From assembly GCA_001695595.3 (NCBI GenBank), contig MBPM02000001.1, positions 124,001 through 188,000 on the forward strand: a DNA stretch of 64,000 nucleotides, given 5' to 3'. The first letter of the stretch is position 1. The number at the start of each line of letters is the position of its first letter. Of this stretch, positions 13,107 through 24,300 are shown piece by piece. Made by a program: the position numbers and the translations under genes. The notes under the pieces were generated by a model, which did no database searches, was not told the DNA's origin, and was given only the letters and a program-made list of their open reading frames with translations. The DNA comes from Plasmopara viticola (Eukaryota; Oomycota; Peronosporomycetes; Peronosporales; Peronosporaceae).

Positions 13107-14012
13107 ATGGATGTGTCTGGAGGCAGAGCGGAGGTTAATGACAGCGATACACACTCAGTAGCAGCCCAACGACGACTTATTCGAGATCAGGCCGTTCAAC
13201 GCACCGAAGAGCAATTTCAGACGGCGAATGGAGGTGCTGTCACCTCCAAGCGCAGAGGAACAATGGTATGAATACTCGAACCTATTCCGATTCAAGACTG
13301 ATAATTGGCGATATAGATTGAGCGCTATTACACGGAAATGTTCTCGTGCAACACTATGAACAAGCCTATGGAAGACCAATACGTGCACATGCACTCGAAC
13401 CGTCTGTGTGTTGTGGGTGTAGCCGAAACTCATCCCGTAATGCAGGAGGAGCTACATAGTGTCGAGTTTATGCAAAACGTGCTCGATAGCCGCGTGACTG
13501 GCAAGAAGAAAAAGGGCGGTCGCTTCATGCAGCCGAACACAGCTATCTGCAGTCTCAAGTGCAAAAGCGGTCGCGAATATACACTTTATAGCTGCATCCG
13601 TGGCTCACTGATTGAGGTGAATGTGCGTTTGCAGCAAGAGCCGCAACTTTTAAAGCAGAAGGTAGGCTAACTCATTGCTGGGTTATTATTAATATCGCTA
13701 AGTATATACTTTCTTTTCGCGTGGCATTAGCACCATTCGGATGGATACCTACTCATCATTCAGCCGAAAAAGATTGAGGTCGCTGAAATTCAGAGCTCTC
13801 TTCTTACGAAAGATGAGTACAAGCAGTTCCGCACTATCTCAGAATCAATTGCGACTAGTACAAATAAACCGACCGAGTCAACTTTAAAGGTCAATCAGTC
13901 ACGCGAAGGAGAACTGAAGATTAAGTCAATGCTTGATTTTGCTGGTGAAGACCTGACGTGCAAGTTGGTGAAGAACGCATTAAAGTCGGAGGCTGTGTTA
14001 ATGGAAGAGTAG
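13107..14012 (+). CDS. ABITRAM/FAM206A (Simiate) homologue
   Basis: Three exons, 13107–13265, 13317–13661 and 13731–14012, encode 261 aa; all junctions are phase 0 with GT–AG introns of 51 and 69 nt. The central part, IERYYTEMFSCNTM, then HMHSNRLCVVGVAETHPV, GRFMQPNTAICSLKCKSGRE and YTLYSCIRGSLIEVN, matches the animal Abitram/Simiate family (about 180 aa in human). The SDGYLLIIQPK and LLTKDEY blocks follow in exon 3. The extra N-terminal ~50 aa and C-terminal ~50 aa are unlike the human protein and look low-complexity. Mammalian Abitram binds actin and modulates transcription in nuclear speckles; its role in oomycetes is unknown. It ends 151 nt from the convergent monopolin gene. Confidence 0.88.
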
Positions 14013-14163
14013 AGATAATTCCACGCATTCTTGTATACGGAGCAGAAGCAGTCGACGCACTCAGCTGTCTCCCATCGTAGTGCTAGAACAAATAAAAACA
14101 GGATCGTACCTGGCAACATGTCGATTCCTTCATTTGGCTTAACAGTTATTTAATCATAAGCCC

Positions 14164-15413
14164 CTAGACTATCTTCTTTTTAATAACTACGTCAAGCACT
14201 GATCGAATAAATTTGGTCATCTCAGACCTACTGAAGCTCAGCTCCTCCTACAGACCCACGAGAGGCACACGTGACGCCAATGCCATATGTTAGCAGAACG
14301 CATCTTTACAAAACAAATACTGGAGAACTTTAACCTACTCGTAAATATGACGGCACTGTGATGCCTGTAGGTGGTGTCTCGCTCGGAAGGTACTCGATTT
14401 CGCTAGAGGCAACAGCAGGCACAGCCAGCTCAAACTCAAATCGGTTGCCTGTTGCCGAGTCCGTCGCTGTACATACGACCTCAGTACAGTCGTCACCATC
14501 GTCGTCGTCATCAACTGACTGAATCAAACGAATATCTGTGCTGGTCACTACGCGATATAATTCTAGCAGCTACATCAAAAGCGACACATAGCTTCAAGTC
14601 AGCTCACGAACCTGCAAAGCTATAAGCTAGTCATCCCACAAAAACCTTGTTTGCCTGGTTAAGCTGCAACAAGGTTTCAGTACTTTGCATGGCAGCAGCA
14701 GCCGAAGCTGCCGCTGCATTGACCGTCACGACATCATCCGGCCCCGTGCTTCTTTTAAATGATGCGAACTGGGATTCGAGCTCCTTAATGTGCTCGCGCA
14801 ACGCCTTTTTTTCTAAATCAGCATCGTCTCTAGTCCTCTCTTTGGCGTCATACTCGCGCATTTTCTCGCTGACAAGTCTATCCACGTCTTTCTTTCGCTT
14901 TTTGCGTTCCTCTTCCACCTGTTTCGATAACGTTGTGACGTCTCGCTTCAGCTTTTCAATCAGTTTCTCCTGCGTCTTCTTCTCCTGTTGCGCCAGGTCA
15001 CGGATCTCCAGAAGAAGCTGTTCACTGTCGCGCTCAAACTGCTGTTTCCTAGACCTGTGTTTCTCCTCCAGCAAATTGCGGTCTCGCCCCTCGTTCTCAT
15101 CGTCGTCCTTTGGAACATTGGCCGCCTTTTTCTTCTTTTGCACGAGCGCATCCTTTTTCGGTACTAACTCCCTGCGAGGTAGCGCCCGCTTCTTCTTTGG
15201 CTTCGGCGCATTGTCCTCGGACTCGCTGTCGTCTTCACCCGCGACCTCAAATTCCGCGTCGTCATCGTCCTCATAATCCCACGAATTCCTACGTTGACGC
15301 CGATTCTTTTTTTTAGGAACAGCGTATTCATTTTTTTTAGTCTGTCCACGCTTTTTTGCTCTAGAAGTAGTGGCCGTCATCTCGTCGGGCTTTTCGGCAG
15401 CGCGACGCACCAT
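14164..15413 (-). CDS. Monopolin Csm1/Pcs1-like kinetochore protein
   Basis: Three exons, 15413–14646, 14569–14339 and 14247–14164, give 360 aa. The first 110 residues are Lys/Arg- and Asp/Glu-rich with a clear acidic patch. Residues about 110–235 form a long coiled coil (RKQQFERDSEQLLLEIRDLA onward). The C-terminal ~110 residues match the Csm1/Pcs1 globular domain: LLELYRVVTSTDIRLIQ, then an acidic loop, CTATD...RFEFEL, IEYLPSETPP, VPSYLR–EELSFS and a final helix. In fungi Csm1/Pcs1 crosslinks kinetochores and tethers rDNA as a V-shaped dimer. All junctions are phase 0. The first donor GTTTTT is weak but the join K–LLELYRVV fits the family well. The ATG at 15413 follows an oomycete-like initiator. 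Confidence 0.85.
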
Positions 15414-15456
15414 AATGCAATGCTGAGGCTTTCCCGCCGCGATTTAAATTTTACAT

Positions 15457-15463
15457 GGAATGA
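15457..15463 (-). promoter_or_regulatory. Oomycete-type initiator before the monopolin gene
   Basis: On the minus strand TCATTCC is followed by ATGTAAAATTT, about 45 nt before the ATG at 15413. This resembles the oomycete core promoter pattern of an initiator (YCATTYY) with a flanking CAWTTT-type element. It is a weak short match, with no transcript data. Confidence 0.35.
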
Positions 15464-15479
15464 ATAGCGAAATTAAAAA

Positions 15480-16360
15480 GGACCACATTTTCAAAATAAG
15501 TGGTTTAGACCCTTCAAGATAATCAATAATCCTTATCGGTAGAGCTTTTCTTCAAATGGAGCAGCTCGATGTTACTAAGTTCCACGGACACGAGAGACCC
15601 TGATTCTACATGCTACCTTCCCATACTTGCGGGACTGCGCCTTCAACAACAAGAATTTTGTCATTTAAATTGCCAACGCGGCAAGGGGGCTCTGCCCTGT
15701 ATAACAATAATCATCCTCGAAACGTTGGCAATTTTACGTACGTGAAAAGGGCCAGCAGCGGCTTCAACAGTGCGGACGTGGCCATTGTGTAAGGAGAGTC
15801 ACATAACGATTTGGTCGACCCCCATTCATTCTGCAACTTTTCAGCGAATTCCAAGTGGATTAGACATAAATTCCAAATCAAAAGGTTGTATCATAGATAA
15901 GTTGTCAGACTACAAAATGGTACTGCATTGCACATGCTGCACAGGTTCTGTTTGAGCACACAGTTGACTTTTCCCGTCAAACCGTTCGTCCAAGGATAAT
16001 CTGCTGTTGACATCAGCAAGCGGTTTCTTGATAGCTGGAGCAAGTGTTGTCAAGACGCAGCGGTAAACTTTGGGTCCCTCCCGCTCCAAGAATTTCTTGT
16101 CCACCAACCCTTGGTATTCATAACAATTCAATCTATAGCTTGCTTCCTATTTCCTAACAAATTGGCTGGTAAAAGTCAAACAGCACTGGTTGCACACAAA
16201 TACTGCAAGCCAAACACAAAGTTGAGGCGCATAAAGTTCTAGCAATCTAATGGCACTCGTAGGATCAGTGAAGGAGCCGAGTTGCGATTCGTAAGCTTGA
16301 TCTTCTGGCAGAGTTGCACAGGTCTTCACATACTTAGTCACCCACTATTACTTGTGAGAC
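15480..16360 (-). other. Unrecognised minus-strand coding-like tract
   Basis: Two minus-strand frames, 16341–16147 and 16131–15910, follow one another with only a stop and a short gap between them. They have protein-like composition (for example FLEREGPKVYRCVLTTLAP) but no Met start and no domain I recognise. Their position immediately downstream of a Gypsy RNase H scrap suggests decayed transposon DNA rather than a host gene. Confidence 0.25.
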
Positions 16361-16470
16361 TGGTAATATCCGAGAAAAAAACTTTTCCTATTGTGGCAAG
16401 CCATTCCTTGTCATGAACGAGGTAGTTTTGTTCGGCAAGTCTAAGTTTTCCGAACTAGAGCGAGATGACC
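16361..16470 (-). mobile_element. Ty3/Gypsy RNase H scrap
   Basis: The minus strand reads FGKLRLAEQNYLVHDKEWLA, matching the Gypsy RNase H segment 'SRKL..AE.NY.VHDKELLA'. Only this short piece is clear; a stop codon precedes it and similarity fades after it. Confidence 0.65.
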
Positions 16471-19400
16471 CGCTTTAAACCTTTTTCGTCTAGTTGCATT
16501 ACCGTGCTGTTGATTATATTGCAAAAAACGTTGCAAACTTCGCCCAACAAGGCAAGTATTGATGCCTGCTTAAGGGTTTCTTTGAATAGAGGCTTTAACA
16601 ACAGTTGGCAAGGCCAAATTTTGTGCTTAAATCATTTAGAAGCGTGGCGGAGGTCGCAGCGATACTGCCTCTATTTCCTAGGGTCTTCACAAGCCCCATT
16701 GCTTCTCAAAAAGCAGTCTAGCGATAATTAGTAACTGCCGCGAGAACACAATGGCATAGAATATTTGATGGTCATGACCTCACAAGCGTGCCCAAGATGA
16801 GTTAAATGAGCTTATAAAGCTGACTATACTTCTTTGGAATGGCTATGTACGATTATATCGTCAACATTTGTCCGGTTGAAAGCTCGTAATGAACAAAACA
16901 AATGATGACCAAGCAAAAAGAGCCGACCGGGACGTTTGGTAACACTTGTGTCACTTTTCAATGCTGTCAGATGCACTAACTATCGTACGAGGTATAATTG
17001 AGTCAGTATGATAGTAAGTATCCAGCACAACATGCTTGTGCCGGTACCGCTGCACTATTGCTATACTATAAACCCAAGCGAGTGACCTATTTTGAATTGG
17101 CTTTCAAGCCGAAAACGTTTTCGAAATATCAACTTGAGCAGCATTCCATTCCTTTTCTTGGTGGCAAAAGATATGGAAGCTTGCGCTGCTTCCGCGGCAG
17201 TATTGTTCCTTTCCTTAAGTCACACCACTTCGTCCCAGGTACGAGGTCAATATTTTTAATCTCACATCTGAGTGTATATAATAAGGATTTGATGGATCTC
17301 ATGGATCTTTTAGGTTGGTTGGGATAAGGCACAACGTACGCTGCCAAAAGATAATTTTCGTCTCCAACAGGATATGCGCGTTAACAATTCTAAAATGGGT
17401 TTATACTTATGGACCACCACTTGAAAATGTAAACAGTTATATATTTAGGCAAGAGCCCAGCAGCTTCGATGTTTAGAATTTCAGTCTCCCTGGTAATCTT
17501 CGGTCGAAGATCTGTCGTAACACGATGACCAGTTAAGTTGTCAATAAAACTAGTCGATGAGACTTTTACGCCAACCACGCGGGTCATACGCGACACCTAG
17601 TGACCAGTATCGCAATGCATCGCATACCTGTTATATTTTTGCAGATCAATTTTGTCACTGATATCTATTGTGTCATGTAGACGTCATCTATGTCAACGTT
17701 GAGTCATGTCACTCACAAATAGAGCACATTCCATTGCGATTTTTGTGACCGATGCTGCCAGAATTTTTGCTTGCAGGTTTCAAAGACGTCGTAACGCTCA
17801 ATCATATAACTGTTCCTTTAACACCTTCCATGTTCGAGCGTACACTTCTTTAGGTTTCCGGTCAAACAAGCCGTACGTTCATCAGGTGTCAAAACCATAA
17901 GTCACTAAGTCACTGTGCAGGATCGGTCGGCTGGAACTAATCGCCTTAACGCATCATCGATTGGTCTTGCGCTTGTACTTTTTAACCTAATACTTGTCTG
18001 AATAAATGACAAAAAATGACTTTCTGCTGTGGAAATCCTCATGTTTGCGTTTAGGTCAACATCGATCCAGGGGGTGTCTTGAGCTATTACATTAGCAGGC
18101 TGTAGTATCGCAATGACTTGTTTTCGTTGCTATCTCTTTAAGTATCAGTAAATTTTCTATCCAACAAAACTGTATACCGTTTCGTGAAGTTTCATGAAGC
18201 GCCATATTTTTCCAAACTTGAAGTGAATTGGTGTAGTTTTATATACCGGCATTGATAACTAGCAGCTCACCGCTGCAGACTTTCTTTTTGAGAGCCGTCA
18301 AGTTTTAAGGATTTGAATGTCGTGATGTGTATACTCGCACACCCATCATGAGAAAAAAATCTAGGGTCACGAGTAAAGGCGAAGAATTCTACTTTTCTAG
18401 TCGATCGCTCGGCCTCTACTCGTGACCGAAGATTCTCTACCTTTCAAAGTACGGCTTTAAGTAGCGACTTTTTGAAAATTTTGGGTCGACAAAGGTCTAC
18501 TTCGTCTACCCACGAATTAAGTGAATGTTCTAATCGCAACAATGAAGCAAAGTATATCAGGTCTGACCCGAGTAAACCGGCTTAGAGACACCACTACTCT
18601 TCGTTTCAAAGAACGAGATTGGCTCTTACCACGGCATTCCTAAGGCGAGTCTGATTGTGACTGAACTGCTCGTGAAAGCAGCTTACATCGCCTCTTCAAT
18701 CGCTGCTGTCTGAAATTGAGTGAGTTGAGATCTAAGCAGGAGAAGTTGCAGACCGTCCACGCATACAGTCCCTTTGCCCTATTCAGCTCGAAAGCCAAAA
18801 ATCATCAGCTCTCTTGACACGAATAAATTGACTCCTACTCTATTTGCAAGCTTGAGCGTTGAAGATACTTAAAGCTTGTCGAAAGGGACTTTACTTTAAA
18901 ATGTTCCTTTGAGTGCTCCCAGGACACAAATTTCTCAGATAAAGTAGTTTCGAGATTAACAAGTTGCAGTTTCTTTATATTAATTGTGCCATCAAATCAA
19001 TCAAAATATCCACATGAATATTTTATGCGAAATAATCAAAGAAAAATAGCAAAAATGTAGCACCTACAAAAGAATCATGTAGCTGTAACGAGTCTAGGTA
19101 TCGAATCACTGTGCTATACCGGTACATGTAAGTGATGTAGCTCGGCGATCGGACACTTCCCATCAACAGAATCTCTATCAGCGCTACTATGGCCAGCAGG
19201 TGTGTCTTGAGGAGTGAGCATTAAATCGTTGCGGCATTGTGGTCACATTACTTATTTTTGTTTTTGCTTTTTCGCTCCACCGATTTAAAAAATGAAAGTG
19301 GGTCCTTGAGTGGCGGCCCATCCGGAGACCGCAAATCATTTCTGACGCATAAACGCCGCATAAATTGTATCATGTCTCGCATCTGAGCGCATACCGTTGC

Positions 19401-20071
19401 TTGTGTAATTGCTTCAGTGCTGCAGTATGGCATTGTATTTTGACATTCTCAAAAAAATTTTACCGTTGTCTTGTTAGTGTTATGATGATCAATAAATGCA
19501 CAATGCATGCCGTGAAGAAACGGAAGTATTACGCAGCACAAAGATAATAATGCGTGAATGATCAAACAACTTAGGAGTGAAACGCTAGCTAACTTTACTT
19601 CGGCATCTTTTGCGGTTCCCTTTTCTTGCGTAAGCCAAATATGTCGCGCCGAAAGATTCTCGCGCACTTAGTAGCATTATTTATATGATCTTATGTAATA
19701 TTACTTTGATCAATTTGTCTGCTAAAAGAGAATTCTATTGATCGTATTATGGCAAGCTGATCGGCGTCTCCTGGTTTTTCGAATCAGCTTCTAATCCGTA
19801 GACCGACACACAGTGCGCTAGAAAGAATACCTTGTGGTACACCAGGACTTCAACATCACTGATTAACAAAATATATTGATCACATGGTTCCGTTTGCTAA
19901 CATACAAAGAATTCTTAAATTCTGCTTTCACCAGGATATCGTCACTGTATGACCGTTGATAAGTATTGATAAGACCGTACCATCTTTGAATTCCGTACCC
20001 TGAAAGACATCTTTCGATATCAACTGAGAGGCTATCTCACCTACATTGTGATACCTTAACAAAATTACTCA
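16471..20071. other. Gene-free tract with one inverted repeat
   Basis: No gene is supported. ORFs at 16465–16731, 16998–17327 and 17390–17596 have no recognisable domains. The clearest structure is the 16-nt inverted repeat at 18365–18427, listed separately. Confidence 0.4.
18365..18427. repeat. Inverted repeat with 16-nt arms
   Basis: GGTCACGAGTAAAGGC is matched by GCCTCTACTCGTGACC across a 31-nt loop, with one mismatch. It could be a terminal or internal inverted repeat of a small decayed transposon. No flanking duplication was identified. Confidence 0.55.
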
Positions 20072-20375
20072 CCGACCCTGTGGCTTAAGCGGTTAGCTGT
20101 TCGACCCAGGACCGGGAGGTACCTGGTTCGATACCCGCAGCCGGAGATAGGTCACTAAAGTGGACGAGCCATCACACCCGAGTGTGTGACTGCCCTACCA
20201 ACTCGCGCCCGATTGGGTAATAAAAGGGTTAAATGGGGGACGCCCTACTGACCGAAAAAGCCCCATAGTGTAATGAGGGGTACGGAAACCGGTCCCAATA
20301 CGGGTCGGATTGCTACCAGCATCCCACGATAGAGACATTTTAGTCCTAAAGCGTGATTTCCGGTAGCTTAGATCT
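20072..20375 (+). mobile_element. tRNA-derived SINE, copy 1
   Basis: The element starts at CCGACCCTGTGGC. It has a tRNA-like A box TGGCTTAAGCGG (20081–20092) and a B box GGTTCGATACC (20125–20135) at tRNA-like spacing, followed by a unique body of about 240 nt. Flanks form a 17-nt target-site duplication, CTTAACAAAATTACTCA (20055–20071) and CTTAACAATATTACTTA (20376–20392), two mismatches. Related copies lie at 52.27–52.58 kb (minus) and 58.12–58.45 kb (plus). This copy lacks about 18 nt just after the B box that the other two carry. There is no poly-A tail; the 3' end is a conserved GTAGCTTAGATCTC-type end. Confidence 0.88.
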
Positions 20376-21069
20376 CTTAACAATATTACTTAACGTCTAT
20401 TGGTACATTTGTGATCCTACTAAGCTTAGAACACTATGTAATTACCCGAAAAAGCAAAATTTTTAGCGAAAGTGGAATGCGGGCGAGCTCGCTCGGTATA
20501 AGCGAGCAGTATCACGGCAACTAGTCGAGGCCTTCCGGCAAATTGTTGGTCAATGACTTTTGGTAGCCCTCAGATTAATTGCTTACCGGGTAAACAGTCG
20601 ATGCAGACTTGGTTATCCTCGACATCATGATCTCGCGGTTCTTTCTCAGTCGAGATGTATCGAAATCGTGCGTGATCTAATCGTTTGATTGATTTTCAAC
20701 CTTTAGCTTTCACGTCATAATTGTATATGGGACCTGATCCGGTCATCTGTCACAGTCGTGATCTGGTTAAGTCGGGATTCGTTTACTGCAATATGTTCCG
20801 TAGCAAACTTTATTTAAGGTGATTGACAAAAATTTGATCGAATTGTTGATATGATTGCCCGCCTAATTCGCGTCATTGGATGTGGCCTGGAATGCCAAGT
20901 TATCTGTGTAATCCAGTGTCCTAGCATTAACGATATATCTTGTACACATTTCCTATCATTTGCAATATCGATTAATAACATGTCCTAATAATGATAAAAG
21001 GCGGGACATCCCCGTTCCAGGCTACCACTGATGACGCTAAGGATATGGGCGATGAAATTTGGCCAACTG

Positions 21070-21130
21070 GAGACCGCGTACCGAGGCGACAAGGGCGTAT
21101 TAAGACCTTATCGTCTTGGTACGCGGTCTC
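21070..21130. repeat. Long imperfect hairpin, 25-nt arms
   Basis: GAGACCGCGTACC at 21070 pairs with GGTACGCGGTCTC ending at 21130. The arms extend to 25 nt with three differences, two of which would be G:U pairs in the RNA of this strand, and an 11-nt loop. It sits 160 nt from a second perfect hairpin. Confidence 0.7.
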
Positions 21131-21292
21131 TGACCTGCCATTTTTTAGTGTAAACTTTAAGACACATAGCACGATCGTGACTGCAAGAAACTTATCGGCT
21201 ATTGAACCCTGAATCATAGTAAGCGTTCAGCGCTCTTAAGGGGTGACCGAAAGGGTACCTCATGGCCCCGCACGCAGCACATATAATCTAAG

Positions 21293-21323
21293 AGACAACC
21301 GCCAGTCTGGCTGGCGGTTGTCT
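21293..21323. repeat. Perfect hairpin, 13-nt arms
   Basis: AGACAACCGCCAG and CTGGCGGTTGTCT are perfect reverse complements separated by the 5-nt loop TCTGG. It is GC-rich in an AT-rich tract. No gene ends nearby, so a role as a gene terminator is not supported. Confidence 0.7.
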
Positions 21324-24300
21324 TCTGCGTAAGTGTATCCATTTGCAAGCGACATTCATTCAGCGGTCACGGTTTGGTAGACAGGAGTGCCGTTTAAGCA
21401 CTAGGAGGAGATGGCAAAGTCAGGGATTGACCTGGAGTTATATAGTAGAGTAGGATGTGTGGCTCATTCTGTCTGCTGTTAAGATTTCTGTAAGCGGACC
21501 ATCTCACAACGGTGATGCCTGCTGAAGTCATGATTGGCACGATTGCAGGAAGAGCAATGGAATGGCAGGAAATAGCAGAACCGGGCTACACGGACCTAGT
21601 GTGTGTCGCTCTAGCTATACTACCATATTGTGGGACATGTCAATTGATATTTTGCGTGTTAATAAATTTTAAAATTTCATTTAAAGGCCACTACTTAGGC
21701 ACGTAAGTAGTGAATGCTATGCATAACAAGATTACACGAATTCTGCCACATTAGTTGATGGCTTGACCCTATTGTGTGCCGCCAAGTGATGCTTTTAACA
21801 TCTACAAGGAGGCACTGAGAGAACTAACAGCAGAGCTGTAATTGATTTAAGGACCAGTGCTAATGTGCACCGATAACAACTATTCTAATGTGTCGGTCAT
21901 GTTGCCACCATACTGTGTGAACCAGTCAAGCAATGTCTGAGTGGCAGTACATAGTACTGAGGATTAGTAGTACCTGGTCGAATAGACTCTGCTCATCCAT
22001 GACAAAGGGTACCAACGAGATTGAACGAATCCTGTGTTTGTCATATTAGTCAGAGTCGTTGCTTTATTGTGGGACACAAGTTAAAAGACGCTTTAAACAA
22101 TGACCAATAGACAGTCAGCAGAGTAGATTATCTTCTTTTAGAGATGTCTTCCTCGAAGCATTCAAAGTGGCAACTGCTGGCGCGAAACTTTTTGTGCTAA
22201 TGTAAACTATACAAGAAGCAAATTTGTTTTTTGCCGGACATTTTTTGCATACTTTTCACATCTATGCTTTGGTCTCGTTGTCTCCCTGGTCACTGTTTTG
22301 AGCTACCTATTGCACATTTTGGATGAAATTCGGCTGATTATGTCGCCTCGATCGCGATGATTTAGAATGACATGTACAGAAATTGGTATCGGGAATTGTC
22401 CGACATGCTAATATGACGACCTATCGAGCTCAACATTTTTAAGACCGACGCTTCATCTCAAATTGGTGCTGATTGATCTCAAAAATGCTTTATGTTACTT
22501 AGCACAAATCGTGCTTGTAAGCCTGCAGCCAATAAGAAATTCGAGTGGGCCTTGGACGACTCGTGCTGGGCAATCAGACTTGCCGTTCAAATGTCAAAAG
22601 GGGTTAGCTGTATGCTGCAGCACATTGAGCACGTCAACGTGTTAATGGCATTTTAAAACTGGTAGAAGGGGCATGTTGCGAAAAGTTTTGACTTTGAGAG
22701 CGTCGTACACTGTCTGATCATGGAATAGATTTAAAAAACTCAAATCACAAGCTCTAAATTGGTCAAAAAGTTGGTAACAAATTGCTACGCATCAAAACTA
22801 TTCTAGAAGACAAACACATTACAAGCGCAGCCTTTGCACAGATAAATGGACATAAAAATGCTTTTGTTACACACTAAAGCTGTCAAGGCCATAGGCTTCG
22901 AGCAAATCTCAAAGACTGACGGTGAAGTGTGATGAGCAGAGCAGAATGTCCGTGTGTGCGCTTTAATCAGCTGACTGAAAGTGTGGCTCAATTACAACCT
23001 ATAGCCAAGAGAGCGGTCAATTCAATCGTATACCCATCGGCTACTTGACCGTCAAAGTCGGCTCACAGGATCTTCTCGACAAAGATTGACCCAAATGCTG
23101 ATCGCTACATTTATCAATTTTGCAGAACCTTTCGCATATTACGGCAAAGGCGTAAAGTCGAGCCGAAATCGGCCTCCACTCGTCTATCTGACCTTTGAAA
23201 CAAGCTGCGCTTTCATAAAGAGCGTGAGGTGAAGCAAACGCGCCCTCACGAGTCTCGTGCACTTCCTGTGAAGGGCATGCTGTTTCCGCTTCATGTATTT
23301 TTTTCGCTGCTTCATCATCGTTTTGAAGGTCTTCGCGGTCTGAAAGAAGTAAATGCGCACGGCCTTTCGGCCACAGTCTGATGTGTAGCCATACGCCCTC
23401 TTGTGGGTAAAGCTTTAGAACATTCTGCCGCAGCCAAAGTTGTCTCTGCGGTGAGTTGTCTTTTGTCAACAGTATCTAGAATTCCGAACATAGAAGATCT
23501 AATCAAAGACTACTGCATTGCCATTGATTTATTCAATCCCGGTTACAAATTTTAGCTGAAGGTGACGATGTTCCCATCACCTTATGATGCCAATCGATAT
23601 TTTCTTAAAGAGTGGTGGGATGGTTTAAACTCAATCATATTCTTTGTTGATATACACTGAAACATTGACTTTCTTTAAACCGGTTCGCGATCTTAAATAC
23701 ATAACGAGATAGGGTTTTCAAATATCATCATGCTGCGCGCAGCTGTCGCCCGGTATAAAGTTTTTTTTAAGTTTGTCGGTATACGCCTAAAAGGTCTTTT
23801 TTCGTATCGGCCCTGTTTTTTAAAGTAAGTAGATTAGACCAGGACGAACACATGCACCTGTACCCGGCAGTGGATGACTTGCACAGCTCACCGCTAGCAG
23901 CGTTGGCTCGACTTCTTGGAATCCTGTTAGTTTACTGTGAACTTTATCGCTACCCTTCACCTTCAGCTTGTCTTCGGCTTTGAAGTCGTCGACAGCAAGG
24001 CCATCTCACGACTAAATTTTGTCATCTCACAAAAAAAACTTAACGAGTCCTTCAATGTAGAGAAAATTGGGCTAGGGACGTGGATCCAACGCATTTTCAT
24101 CGACAGAAAGGTTAGGGGACATTAAACGACGCAATTTCCGTGGCGGCGGAACTGGACAATGTGTCTTTTTCGCTTTCTTGTGGGCGATCAAATACAACGC
24201 AGGGCCTACATGCGTTTTTGACGTTGCCTATTTGATCATCGCTAAGAAAGGAACGCTGTAGACAACGCTTAGACCCCATAACACTAGTGGATACTTTACA

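Noticed and set aside
14647..15276. 209-codon plus-strand ORF rich in Ser and Phe
   Set aside because: It is antisense to the Lys/Glu-rich first exon of the monopolin gene; the composition is a mirror effect.
20081..20136. Possible tRNA gene
   Set aside because: A and B boxes are present, but no foldable cloverleaf with an acceptor stem follows and the whole ~300-nt unit is repeated with target-site duplications, so it is a SINE head.
23041..23469. 142-codon minus-strand ORF as a gene
   Set aside because: No domain, no convincing start context and no adjoining exon; probably chance.
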